Assembly (NCBI GenBank): GCA_015680685.1
Contig: MNCI01009116.1
Coordinates: 108,444-172,443, forward strand
Direction: 5' to 3'
Length of the DNA: 64,000 nucleotides
Source: Gnetum montanum
Taxonomy: Eukaryota; Streptophyta; Gnetopsida; Gnetales; Gnetaceae
A program made the position numbers and the translations under genes. The notes under the pieces were generated by a model. The model made no database searches, was not told the DNA's origin, and saw only the letters and a program-made list of their open reading frames with translations. Shown here in pieces: positions 31,441 through 42,640 of this stretch. Every line of letters starts with the position of its first letter. Within the stretch, counting starts at the first letter, position 1.

Positions 31441-34400
31441 CTTATCTTGGTTCTAGGAAAGGTTTCACTTGTTGAATGTTTACCATTTGCTTTTTATTTG
31501 GGCTTTTAGGTTTGTAGATTAACATGGCCCCAAAAGAAAAGGTTTGATCAATTATATAAGGTCCTTTCCACAACATTTGAAACTTTGTCTTCTAGGGTAC
31601 ATGTGTGGGATTCGAGTAGAGAACCGTATGTCCCAGTTGAAATTTCACTTTCTGTATTTTGAGGTCATGAAGTTGCTTGTTAAATGGCTTGTGCACCTCA
31701 TTCAAAGATAGGACCACCAATCGATTTTCATCTAACACATTGAGGTTGATCAATCTTTCTTTTTATGCTACACTTAGGTGAACATTCAGATTAGAAGTTG
31801 TTGAGAGTGTATGGAGCTCAGATTGAATTAGGAGCATTGGAAGTTTTTCGTACACTAGCTCGTAGGGAAAGTAGCCAATAGGAAGTTTCCATGTTGAGTA
31901 GTAGGCCCATAGGGAATTGTTGAGTTTTGTGCTTCAATATTTCTATATTTGCTTATGGTCCTTGTTAGGATCTTTGTGATCTCCCTGTTAGTTACCTTTG
32001 CTTGATTGTTGGCTTGGGGGTGATAAGATGTTGTTAATTTATGTTCAACCCCCAAGCATTGCATCAACTTTCTAAAACTGGCACTTGTGAAATGAGTTCC
32101 ATTGTTAAAAATTAGTGCATGTGGTGCCCCAAACCTATTTACAATAATTTGTTATATAAATCTAGTAGTAGTGAATGATGTATAGTCGATAATAGCTGTT
32201 GCTTCTACCCATTTTGTGTAGTAGTTAACTGCTACAATGATATATGTCTTTCCATTGGACATGGGTGTGATGGGACCCATGAAGTCAATGCCCCATATGT
32301 CAAAGGGCTCTAGTGGGTGAATCCACTATTAAGGACCTCAAATTCAAGTAGTCATCACACCACCTCATTGACAATGTTCACAAGATTGGACAAACTAGTG
32401 GGCATCCTTGAAGATTGTAGGCTAATAGTATCCTTCCATCAGGATTTTTATGACCATGGGTCTCCCTACATCATGGCCTCTGCAAGGCCCTTTGTGAGCA
32501 TCCGAGAGAATGCGTAGTTGATTTTCATCAGGGACACACTAATAAATTAGGCCATTGGTGCACACCTTGTAGAGGTGTCTATTGATTTCCATGAAGTATT
32601 TAGCCCAATGAAGAAATTGTTGCTTCTTTTTAAAGTCAAGATATTGTGACATCTCTTGAGTGAGAAGATAGGTGAGGATGCCATTGTACCATGTTATTTC
32701 TATGGGCACTTGGTCATTTAGTGCACCTGTAAAGAGGAATTCATTTGGAAACTGATTAGAGAGCAAGCTTTCCTTCTCTTTATTACCCCATCTTAAGCAA
32801 GAGAGGTGGTTAACGATCACATTCTTGGTTATTTTTCGATCAACCATTGTGAGATTGAATTCTTGTAAGATCATGAGCCACCATATGATATGGGGGCTCA
32901 CTATTGGCTTGTTCACTAGGAAGCAAATGGCACTATGGTGTGTGTGCACAAATACTTTATAACCAAGCACATAGTGCCTAAAGTTTTTAAGAGCATACAC
33001 CACTACCATTAATTCTTTCTCCATGGTGGTGTAATTCAGTTGTGCACCTTTAATGCTTCACCTCATGTAGTGGATGTAATATTAACGTTTTTTATCATCT
33101 AACTTCGTAAGCACCACTCTCAAAGCATAAGTAGATGCATCCATCATTATGTGAAATGGTCTGGACTTGTCTAGTGCCTATAGAATTGGATTTTCTACAA
33201 GTTTTTCCTTCAACTATTGGAATGCATGTTCACATTCCTTGGTCTAGATGAACGAAGCATCTTTCTTTGTCAACTCGACCAATAGCTTTGCAATCTTAGA
33301 GAAATTCTCTATGAATTGTCAATAGTAGCCAATATGTCCAAGGAATGATCAAATGTCTTTAGCTATCTCTAGTTGTTGTGTTATTCCTTGGATGATCCTT
33401 ATCTTCTTTAGGTCTACCTCAATCCCTTCTTGTAAAATTCAATGCCTCAACACAATGCCATCTTGGACCATGAGATGACTCTTTTGCCAGTCGAGCTATA
33501 GATTTGTTTTCACACATCTTTTCAGTACTTGCTCAAGGTGGTCCAAGGTTGGGTTGATGTAAATGCGATGTTGACATATCCTTGGATCGATATAGTTAGC
33601 TCAAGATATGACCAAGCAAAGGTTGTTGGCCATTTGTTAACCACCTTTAATAACTTTTCTTTTTATTCAGGAGAAAGTTTGGCATTGATTATGACTAGCT
33701 TACCATTGTTTAAGAATGCATATTTCATGCTAGTTAGTAGCGTTTTCAACTTTAGGGGCTCCTACTTGAAGTTATCAGGGATTTCCAACTCTCCCCAACA
33801 AGTATCATCATTGTCATCATCAAAGAGTTGTTGATGAACTTGATCAAGTTCATTCATGCTTTCAATATAACCACATGTTAGGCTCTCAGATGGCTCCATG
33901 CATAATGTGTTGCTTTCTGAGTTAGTTATCAGCCACTAGATGCCCTCCTATTTTGTGGCTGCTACATATAGACACCTTTGAATATCTGTTTCTTGTGCAC
34001 ACTAATTATATGCTTTAATGCATGTACTTTTGATGGACCAAATATTTTACACGCAATTGCACTCATTATTGCTATATGCGATGCATGGAATACACTTCTT
34101 CTCTAGCCTTCCAAATTCATTTTCCTTTGATATTTTCAAGGAGAGGTCCCTTATGCCCATTTGTGCATCGATCGTGCTTAACCATGCCATTTCCATAATG
34201 ATGGGGAAGTTACCTTTGTAGTTTTTAAGCATAATCACTAGAAAATCAGCAAGATAGGACCACCCACTAACTATGGTCATAATGTCCACCAATCCCAAGG
34301 GAATAGTGATTGAGTGGTCTACTAATTCAAAATAGATGTTGCTCTTCTAGAGAGGTGGTAGGTTCTAGGCCTTGTACATGTCATGAGAGATGAGATTGAC

Positions 34401-34600
34401 ACCAAAACTAAAATCAAGAAGAGCCTTGCATGGCTTATTTCTAGTGATCTACAAGTAAATGAGTGGACTTCCTAGGTCAGATCTTTTTGTAGAAATATTG
34501 CCAACCTTGATCTGATACAAAATAGCATGAGTTAACATAACAGTGTGGATTTGAGGTGGCATTTGGTTTGAAGGACACTCGAAGGTATTTAATGTAGAGG
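31440..34600 (-). pseudogene. pol: pol of N (protease, RT remnant, RNase H, integrase); RT core deleted
   Basis: The protease motif at 34407-34415 reads Asp-Phe-Ser where Asp-Ser-Gly is expected. The RT lead-in (Glu-Leu-Lys-x-Leu..., about 33740) runs to about 33556 and then joins Leu-Glu-Gln-Val-Leu-Lys-Arg-Cys (about 33540), removing about 525 bp that encode the fingers and palm including the catalytic Asp-Asp. RNase H follows (Lys-Glu-Leu-Met-Val-Val-Val-Tyr-Ala-Leu, about 33000; His-Thr-His-His where His-Thr-Asp-His is usual). Integrase has the first Asp (Gly-Ile-Asp-Phe-Met-Gly-Pro, 32284-32286), the second Asp changed to Asn (32104-32106), and Lys for the catalytic Glu (31996-31998). 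It ends with the C-terminal region near 31440-31600. Confidence 0.8.
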
Positions 34601-36991
34601 ATAAGGGTGCTAGAGATGCAAGGAGAGTAGCCATATTAGGTTGTGAGGGTTTGGGAGAACTATTGGATTAGAAAAAAGGTCATTTCCTAGATCAATTGTT
34701 AGAACCACTTAGCAGAAAAACTGATTGTGAATGTGCAGTCCTTGTAGCATTTTATTGCTACGGTTGTGGAGGAATTTCTCCTTGCATGGATGGAGTAGGA
34801 GGTAACTGGTTTGAGGGTAGAGGGATATGTGCAGACAAATGCGAAGGGTGGTATGGATATGGGTTCTCTCTCCAAGTGGATGGTGAATGTGTTTGGTGGT
34901 ACTCTGGAGGGTAATCGTCATGCTAAAATGAGGCGTGGCTTGTAGAACTTCTTAGAAAAATCGGTTGCTGAACATAGTACCCATATGGATTTGATTTCCT
35001 GTAAGAGTATTGCTACCTTGGTGGTGGCATTCCCCATGATTGTGGTTGGTGCCATTGTTGGTATTGCTCATATGGTTGTCATGGAGATCCACTTGGGTAA
35101 TAAGCTTGTTGTTGCTGGTGGAATTGCCTTGGAATGTCTTGAGGATGCAGTAATCATTTTGGTGCTTGCCTACATGCTAGTCGAGGATTCAATGCATATG
35201 CCTACATCATAAAGCAATAGCCCTTTGTATGTTCATATTGATAGATTTCATAACTAAGATCATCATTAGAGTCAATTTCCACAACTTCATCTATAGTAGC
35301 AGCTTTGCCCTTACCTCTCTAGTAGGCACATTTAGCTTCTTTTCATCTCCTATGTTCATGATTACTATTTTGTTCTTTGGATGCTTCAACTATCTTCATA
35401 GTAGTTTGGAATTTCTCATCCAAAGAGTCCCATAATTTATCAACCTTTGTCGAAATGTCAAGACTAGATTTTTGAATAGGCAAGATTTTCCTATTCACCA
35501 CTTCATTCAAGTGGTGACTCCTTCTCGTCACAAAATTAGACCTCCCGTTTCCTGATGGAAGGATCCCTATTATACTCTTTTGCACTTTCCTTTTTCACAA
35601 CTCACATTCTTCTTTTGCTACTTACTCTATAAGCCTTTGGATCTGATGAGCTCTTAATTTGAACAGTCTTCCTTAGGCATAAACCCCAAGAATTCTTCTA
35701 GTTTTTGTTCTAAGCCCATTTATGATGTGGCAGAGTTGTTCCTTTTGAGAATAACCATGACCAAGGCATTAGTGGAAGAGTGAATAATATTTGCCCATGG
35801 CGGCATTCAAGGGTTCATGTGTTCCTTGTTTCTAGCCTTGAATTTGCCTTCACAGGTTAGACACCTTGGAGTATGTCTAGTATTTATCATTAAATAGTTC
35901 TAACATGGTTTTCCATCGATGAATGTATTCTAGCTCCAAGGAATGGTACTAGCTTTCAACTTCCTTGATAAGTGTCCTGGCGAAAAGCTTGAGTTTCTGC
36001 CAATCATTTCAATGTTATCTAAGGTACAAACATCGTAGAAAGCTTGTAGATGTGTCTAATGATCAAAGTTATATCCTCCCTTATATCTTGGAATATTATT
36101 TATGTCTAAGCACTTGATCCTACTATATTTCACATGCCTGATTGGGATCTTTGCTACCTCTGCAATGTTGAGCATGCTTTGAGTTGTCAATAGATGTTCA
36201 TCATCATCATTGTGTTGATGATGCCTATGATGGTTTCTACCACCTCTATGCTGTTGATGGCCTTGATGGTCATTGTTGTCTAATTGATTACCTTCATCAT
36301 GATCATTTCAATAATAGCTTTTATGAGAACCAGTAGATGAAGAGGAATGTTCAGAATTAAATGAAAAGGATGAAGAGAAAAGTGGATTGCCACCACCACC
36401 ATTGTATTTACCACCACCTCTTTGCTCATTACGACAACCATCTTTAGATCCCTTGCCATTATGATCTTTACCTGAGTCGCTGCCTTGATTGTCACTTTTT
36501 CTTGAACCTGGTTTATGAATAGTGGATCACAAGTTTAAGGTCACACCCTCATTACCAACAACAAGGGGTGGAGAATCTTCATGTTGAGAACCTTCAAAGG
36601 GAGGATCCTCATTATCACCTTAATTTAGTGGGAATAAGGGATTAGTGAAATTTTTCCCCTTCATAGCCTTATGGTGCTTCTCCTAGTGTCAATCTCTCTT
36701 GTGTTGTGTTTTAGTGGGACAGTAGTCCTACGTGTCATAACCATTCACAACATATTCCTCATGAAGAGCTAAGACACCAAACTTCCTAAGGATTTGAAAT
36801 AGCATCCTAGGCACAAATCGATTAGGAGGCAAGATAATGTTACCCTCCATGTCACACCACCACAACTACTCATCCTAATATAGGATGAAGGTGAAGTTTG
36901 GAACATACTCATCTAGATGAGTATATACCACTTTGAACTCCTGTGGGACTGGTGGTTTGACATCTTCACACCTGTGAGAAGAAGAAGACAT
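34600..36991 (-). pseudogene. gag: gag of N
   Basis: The ATG at 36991 opens Met-Ser-Ser-Ser-Ser-His. The gag core lies at about 35340-36200 (for example Leu-Trp-Asp-Ser-Leu-Asp-Glu-Lys-Phe-Gln near 35395-35445, also present in H3 near 48085). Multiple TAG stops break the frame. The C-terminal, Pro/Gln/Tyr-rich part merges into the protease around 34600. The expected role is the structural capsid protein. The boundary with pol is approximate. Confidence 0.65.
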
Positions 36992-37126
36992 TTTGTAAAA
37001 AAATTAAAATTATCAGTGTGCTTTTGTAATTGAATGTCATTCAAGAGTAATGTTGACCTTGGGTTCATCCAACGATGTTAATAATGCTCACTAATCCTAG
37101 ATAGTGCACGTTTCAACAAACAAAGT

Positions 37127-37143
37127 CCCTAGCAATGGTGCCA
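37127..37143 (-). other. Primer-binding site of N (tRNA-Asp type)
   Basis: The minus strand reads TGGCACCATTGCTAGGG, 1 bp inside the 5' LTR end. Confidence 0.8.
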
Positions 37144-37144
37144 A

Positions 37145-38122
37145 TGATGAGTGGCGAGGTATCCCTATGCCCAACCATACAAATTACAAAGCGTTCATGC
37201 ACGATCTAGTTCAATTTCATGGACTTTATAGTTTCTAGTGCACTAGTCTTCTAGGTAGTGAACCTTGCCCTCAGGTTGTTCATTTTCTTCTAGATTACAC
37301 TTGTGAAGTACAAAGGTATGGTTAAGTCAAATTGAGGCATATGATTTTTATCATTTTATATTTTATATTATTTGGTGCTTTGAAGAGAGAGATAAAGTTA
37401 TTTAATTACTAATCTAAATTAACTAACTAATTGATCTCTAATTGATCCTAACATAAGCATTCGGCCCCACTTTTTGTACACATCTTGAAGCCACATATCC
37501 ACTGCTGGGTTACCAAGCACTACACTACTGGGCATACCAAGCAATAACACTACTGGGATTACCAAGTGCTACACTACTAGGCATACCAAGTAATAAAATT
37601 GTTGGGATTACTAAGTAAATACAAGTTACATTCAAAGTATTCGTACTTATGTAATTAGTCTATCTAGCATATCTCACTTAATTACCTCATTAGCTTAAAT
37701 ATTGAAAAACATTGAATAAATAACTGAAAATATTGAATGCATGAATAAATATCTAAACTATCTAAAATGTTTCAAGGTTTATCAAGAAGCTCATCTTTAT
37801 TGCTGCACACACTGTCATGCTTATGTACAACACTGCTCGAATAAAGAACTGTACACTCAATGACTCCTACTATAGGCACTCGGGGGAAATATTCTAACTT
37901 CAAAATGTAAAAACTACAAGAGTTTGACTACTATTCTTAATCTGATGCCATAAATGCAATTGGTGAGCATGCATTTATAGCCCATGACAAACCCCCTTCA
38001 TCGACGAGGTCGCATCGATGCAACAGACTACATTGATGGGGCCTAATCGATGCAATAGACTACATCGATGGGGCTTATTCCATGGGGCCTAGTTGATGCA
38101 ACAAGATAATCGTATTTCATCA
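37145..38122 (-). repeat. 5' LTR of N (978 bp)
   Basis: Plus strand TGATGAGTGG to ATTTCATCA. U3 on the minus strand has GCATCGATG/CTACATCGATGGGG-type units (about 38000-38100) before a TATAAATG box (near 37973-37980). Relative to the 3' LTR it has one extra 49-bp unit: 37512-37560 and 37561-37609 are tandem copies within the TACCAAGC... motif region. Confidence 0.95.
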
Positions 38123-38127
38123 CACAT

Positions 38128-39200
38128 GAAACCTTGGATGCCACCATGAGCCGATACTATTCTCTACTACATAGATGTCATAGCCATGGTTATTCTCAAT
38201 AGGAGAAACTTCACCATATCATAGATGAGCTTCGATCAGAAATAAGGAGAACTCTTGGTGTCTATGTCCAAAGGTGATTGTCAGACCTAAGGGCCTATCA
38301 GATTCAATAGTTGATTGAGTAGGTAGCAAAAGAAGAAGGATATTTGAGGACATGTGAAAGTGTAGAAGAGTGCAACTATGATCCTTCCCTTCACAAGAGG
38401 AAGGTTTGATTTTTTAAGAGTGAGGAGTAATCATCACTTGATGGGTAGTGAACCAAAAAACCATGCTGATTTGAAAATGCATTTTGGAAATTTTGGCTAA
38501 GTTAGATCAATTATGAGACTCTATGAATAGCAAATTTCAAGCTATCCTAAAAATTGTTGAAGAGTCCAAATAACAAGGTAGTGATTGTGATTACAGGAGG
38601 CGAAATGAAGCTAAGTGTGCCAATCAAAGGGGTAAGGTCAAGATTGCTACAGGAGAGGGAGTTGTAGAAATAGAATTAGACAATGATGGTGGGTGTGACA
38701 TCTGCCAATATGAACATCTTAAGGGATATTGCCCCATCGTGTCACACTTACAGGAGTTTAGGGCGTACGCTCTGCATCCACAACTAGCAAGAAAGCAACC
38801 ACCTAGAAGATTGCCTTATCCTTAAGAAAATCCTAGGTAATTCCACTATCAAAAATAGTATTATCTAGGTGAAACTCCACCACAATCATATGAGTAGTAT
38901 CAAAAATGGAAACAACCATAGTCATGGATGTTGCCACCACCAAGGTAGCAATATCCTTACAGATAACCTAATCCATATGGGTATTACGTTCAACAACCCC
39001 TATCTCCATGTGACTCTTCTAGTCACGTTTCTACTTTTCAACATCACTACTACCCTCCTAAATAATATCGAAATCATTTTCCACATTTACAAAGGGATAC
39101 CACCTTTTATCTTTATCCTCCTCTTACTCTTACACTTATTCCTCCACCCTCAACATAACTATCGCCTAGTCCATCCATGCAGGGTGAACATCCAACCCAA
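38128..39200 (+). pseudogene. gag: H2 gag, C-terminal piece with zinc knuckle
   Basis: It resumes gag after N. The zinc knuckle Cys-x2-Cys-x3-His-x4-Cys (Cys-Asp-Ile-Cys ... Glu-His-Leu-Lys-Gly-Tyr-Cys) is at 38694-38732. A Pro/Gln/Tyr-rich tail with Gly-Tyr-Tyr-Val-Gln-Gln-Pro follows near 38972-38995. Stops and frameshifts are frequent. Confidence 0.7.
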
Positions 39201-42200
39201 TAGTAGTAATGTAATGCCAGAAGAGCTTTTAATATACAACTGGTTCATCAACCAAGAAGTTCAAACACTGGATCATGGAAAAGATCTTTTTTTTCGACCC
39301 AACAGTCCACTTAAGCCCTCACATATACATGCGATTGGCAACCCTGCTTCTCCATCTCTCTCTACATCTAATTCCTTTGAGTCCCCTTCAAACCAAATAC
39401 TACCTAGAATCCATACTATTATGCTCATTGATGTTGTATCTGATTGGATCCGAGTTGGTAACCTTCCTAGGAAATTAGCTAATCTTGGAAATCCTTTTAT
39501 TTATTTACAAATTGATGGGAATAAACCATGTAAAGCTCTTCTTAATTGAAGTTCTAGTGTCAACTTGATTTCTCATGAGAAATATTCTACATGGAACCTG
39601 TTGCCTCTCAAGAAGAGCAATATCAAATTGGAATTGGTAGACCAGTCCATCACTATTCCATTGGAACTTGTAAAAGACATTGTGACCATTGTTTATGGGT
39701 GGTCTTATCCTATCAATTTCCTAATAATCAAGGTGGAGAACTACAAAGGGGACTTCCGAATCATCATGGGAAGGACATAGCCAAGCACCATTGATGCAAG
39801 AATGAGCTTCAAAGATCTTTCCTTCAAGATATCTAAGGAAAATGCATTTGAAAAGATCAAGAAGAAGCAAGTTCCATGCATCACGTACAACAATATAGGA
39901 TGCAATTATGTGCAAAAACTCTGGTATGTTAAATGAGCATCCATTTCCGAATGTAGGTAGTGTGCACCAAAGGTAGATATTCAAATGTGTCTATATGTAG
40001 TAGCCACAAAACAAGAGGACACCTAGTGGTTGATCGTTGATTCTAAAAGTAGCACACTTTGCATGGAATCTACTGAGAGCCTGACATGTGCTTATGTTGT
40101 AGGCATAGATGAACTAGAGCAAGTTCATCACCAACTCTTTGATAATGCAAATGATGATACCTATTGGGGAGAGTTAGAAATTTCTAAAAATTTTAAACAA
40201 GAGCCCCTTGAGTTAAAAACTCTACCTACTGGCATGAAATATGCATTCTTGAAAAATGGGAAGCTGGTAATAATCAATGCAAATCTTTCTCTAGAATAGA
40301 AACAAATGCTACTGAATGTCATTGAAAAATGGTCAACAGCCTTTGCTTGGTCATATCTTGAACTCAAAAAGATTGATCCTAAGATATGCCAATATCGTAT
40401 CTACACTGACTTAGCTATGAAGCCAAAGAGGTGATTAAATCCCAAATTGAAGCAGATCATCAAAGAGAAAATCGAAAAACTCCTCAAGGCAAGGTTTATA
40501 TATCCCATTGTGGATAGTGAGTAGGTTTGTCCACTTGTGATTGTACCAAAAAAAGATGGAAAGTGGTGGGTCTACATCAATTTTCAGTTGTTGAATATGG
40601 TAACATTCAAGGATCATTTTCCATTGTCATTTGTTGATCAAGTTTTAGACACCATATCTAAGCATTGCTATTATAATTTTTTAGATGGTTATAGTGGCTA
40701 TAACCAAATTTAGATCGCACTAGAGGACCAGGCCAAAACAACATTCACAAGACCCTAGGAAACCTTTGCATATTGCAAAATGCCTTTTGGCCTGTGCAAT
40801 GCCTTTGCTACATTCCAACGCCTAGTATTAAGCATCTTTTAGTAGCAAATTGGTAGCAAAGTGAAAGTCTTTATGAATGACTTCTCCACTTATGGCACTA
40901 CATTTAAGCAAGCCTTAGACCCCCTTGAGCAAGTAGTAAAACGTTATGTGGAAAAAAACCTACAGCTCAATTATCAAAAGAGTCATTTGATGGTCTAAGA
41001 GGGCATTATATTAGGACATAGAATCTCACAAGTAGGAATTGAGGTTGACCTTGAGAAAATAAGGGTCATCCAAGGAATTATCCGCAAACTAGAAACTATA
41101 AAAGATGTTTGGTCATTTCTTGGACACACTAGCTACTATTGATGATTCATAGAGAATTTCTTTAAGATCATAAAACCATTGGTCAAGATAACAAAGAAAG
41201 ATGNNNNNNNNNNNNNNNNNNNNNNNNNNNNNNNNNNNNNNNNNNNNNNNNNNNNNNNNNNNNNNNNNNNNNNNNNNNNNNNNNNNNNNNNNNNNNNNNN
41301 NNNNNNNNNNNNNNNNNNNNNNNNNNNNNNNNNNNNNNNNNNNNNNNNNNNNNNNNNNNNNNNNNNTGGTGATCTTACAGGAATTTGATCTTACAATGGT
41401 AGATCAAAAAGGGACTGAGAATGTGATTGTTGATCACTTGTCTTAGTTACAATGGAACAACAAAGAGGAGAAAAGCTCACTATCTAATCTATATTTTGAT
41501 GAACTTCTCTTTATCAAGGCTAAACTAAACAATTGCCCACTTAACCTAAACAATACGATGGCATTCTCACCTATCTTCTCACTCAAGAGATGCCACAAGG
41601 GTAAGACCACCGAAAGAAATAGTTGTTTCTTCATTAGGTGAAACACTTCATGGAGATTAACGAACACCTCTACAAGGTGTGTATCAGTGGCTTGGTTCAT
41701 TGGTATGTCCTTGATGCTAATCAATTGCATGTTCTTTAAGATGTTCATGAGGCTCCTTTTGGGAGCCACTATGCTGAAAGACACAAAGCCATAAAAATCC
41801 TAATGGTAGGGTATTATGGGCCAATAATTTTTAGGGATGCTCACTAATTTATCCACTCTCATGAACACTGCCAATAAGATGGTGGAATGACTGCTCAAAT
41901 AGAGGAACCTTAATGGTGGATCCAACCATTGGAACCCTTCAACATCTAGGGCATTGACTTCATGGATCCCATCACATCCATGCCAAATGAAAAGACATAC
42001 ATCATAGTCGTTATTGACTATTGTATGAAATGGGCTAAAGCAGCAGCCAGCATCAACTATACATCTTCTACTACTACTCAGTTTGTACAATAGAATGTTG
42101 TAAATAGGTTTTGTATGCCATGTACATTAATTTTTGATAATGGAACTCACTTTACATGCACTACCTTTCAGAAGCTTATGCAATGCTTGGGAGTTGAACA

Positions 42201-42640
42201 TAAACTAACAACACCCTACCACCCTAAACCCAATGACCAAGCTAAGGTTACAAATAGGAAAATTACAAAGATCCTAACAAGAATTGTTAGCAAATATAGG
42301 AGAGACTGGAGCACAAAACTAAACGATGCCCTCTGGACCTACCGCTCAACATGGAAACTCCCTATTGGCTATTCTTCCTATGAGCTAGTGTACAAAAAAT
42401 TACCAATACTCCCTATTCAATCCAAGCTTCCTACACTTTCAACAACCTATGACCTTGACCTTGACTTAAGTCTAGCACAAAAAGAAAGATTAATGAATTT
42501 CAACCTGCTAGACGAAAATCGATTTGTGGCCTTGTCTACTAATTAGTTGCACAAGACATTCAACAAAAAGCATGATGACCTTAAAATTAGGAAAGTCAAA
42601 TTTCAACCAAGAGACAAGATCCTCTACTAGAACCCCATAC
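39201..42640 (+). pseudogene. pol: pol of H2 (protease, RT, RNase H, integrase)
   Basis: Protease: the active-site triplet at 39544-39552 reads Asn-stop-Ser. RT is nearly complete (about 40480-41200): Pro-Lys-Lys-Asp-Gly-Lys-Trp (about 40545), Phe-Leu-Asp-Gly-Tyr-Ser-Gly-Tyr-Asn-Gln (about 40680), Pro-Phe-Gly-Leu-Cys-Asn-Ala (about 40785), and catalytic Phe-Met-Asn-Asp (first Asp lost, 40876-40878), then Phe-Leu-Gly-His. RNase H is mostly within the gap 41204-41366. Integrase has Gly-Ile-Asp-Phe-Met-Asp-Pro (Asp 41956-41958), Asp-Asn-Gly-Thr-His-Phe (Asp 42136-42138) and Lys in place of the catalytic Glu (42244-42246). The motif set is that of the Athila/Tat branch of Ty3/gypsy. Confidence 0.85.
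41204..41366. other. Assembly gap (163 N) in H2 RNase H
   Basis: H3 has about 380 bp between the same flanking words (AAAGATG and TGATCTTA), so the gap is shorter than the expected missing sequence. Confidence 1.

Larger units (their letters stand above)
25377..38122 (-). mobile_element. N: complete 12.7 kb gypsy element (LTR-gag-pol-spacer-ORF3-LTR) nested in H2 gag
   Basis: It has two LTRs (37145-38122 and 25377-26269), a tRNA-Asp primer site (37127-37143), gag, pol, spacer with motif/TATA block, full-length ORF3, polypurine tract and perfect target duplications. The LTRs differ by eye at roughly one in eight to ten aligned bases and by a 49-bp tandem duplication, so the insertion is old. 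Pol lacks the RT core by an internal deletion. It is the reference for the complete family architecture here. Confidence 0.95.
25372..38127. other. Perfect target-site duplication CACAT flanking N
   Basis: CACAT occurs at 25372-25376 and 38123-38127. Joining the outer flanks restores a gag sequence that matches H3 near 47690-47720 (CAAGG, then CATGAA, then CCTTGGAT). This fixes the insertion borders to the base. Confidence 0.95.
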
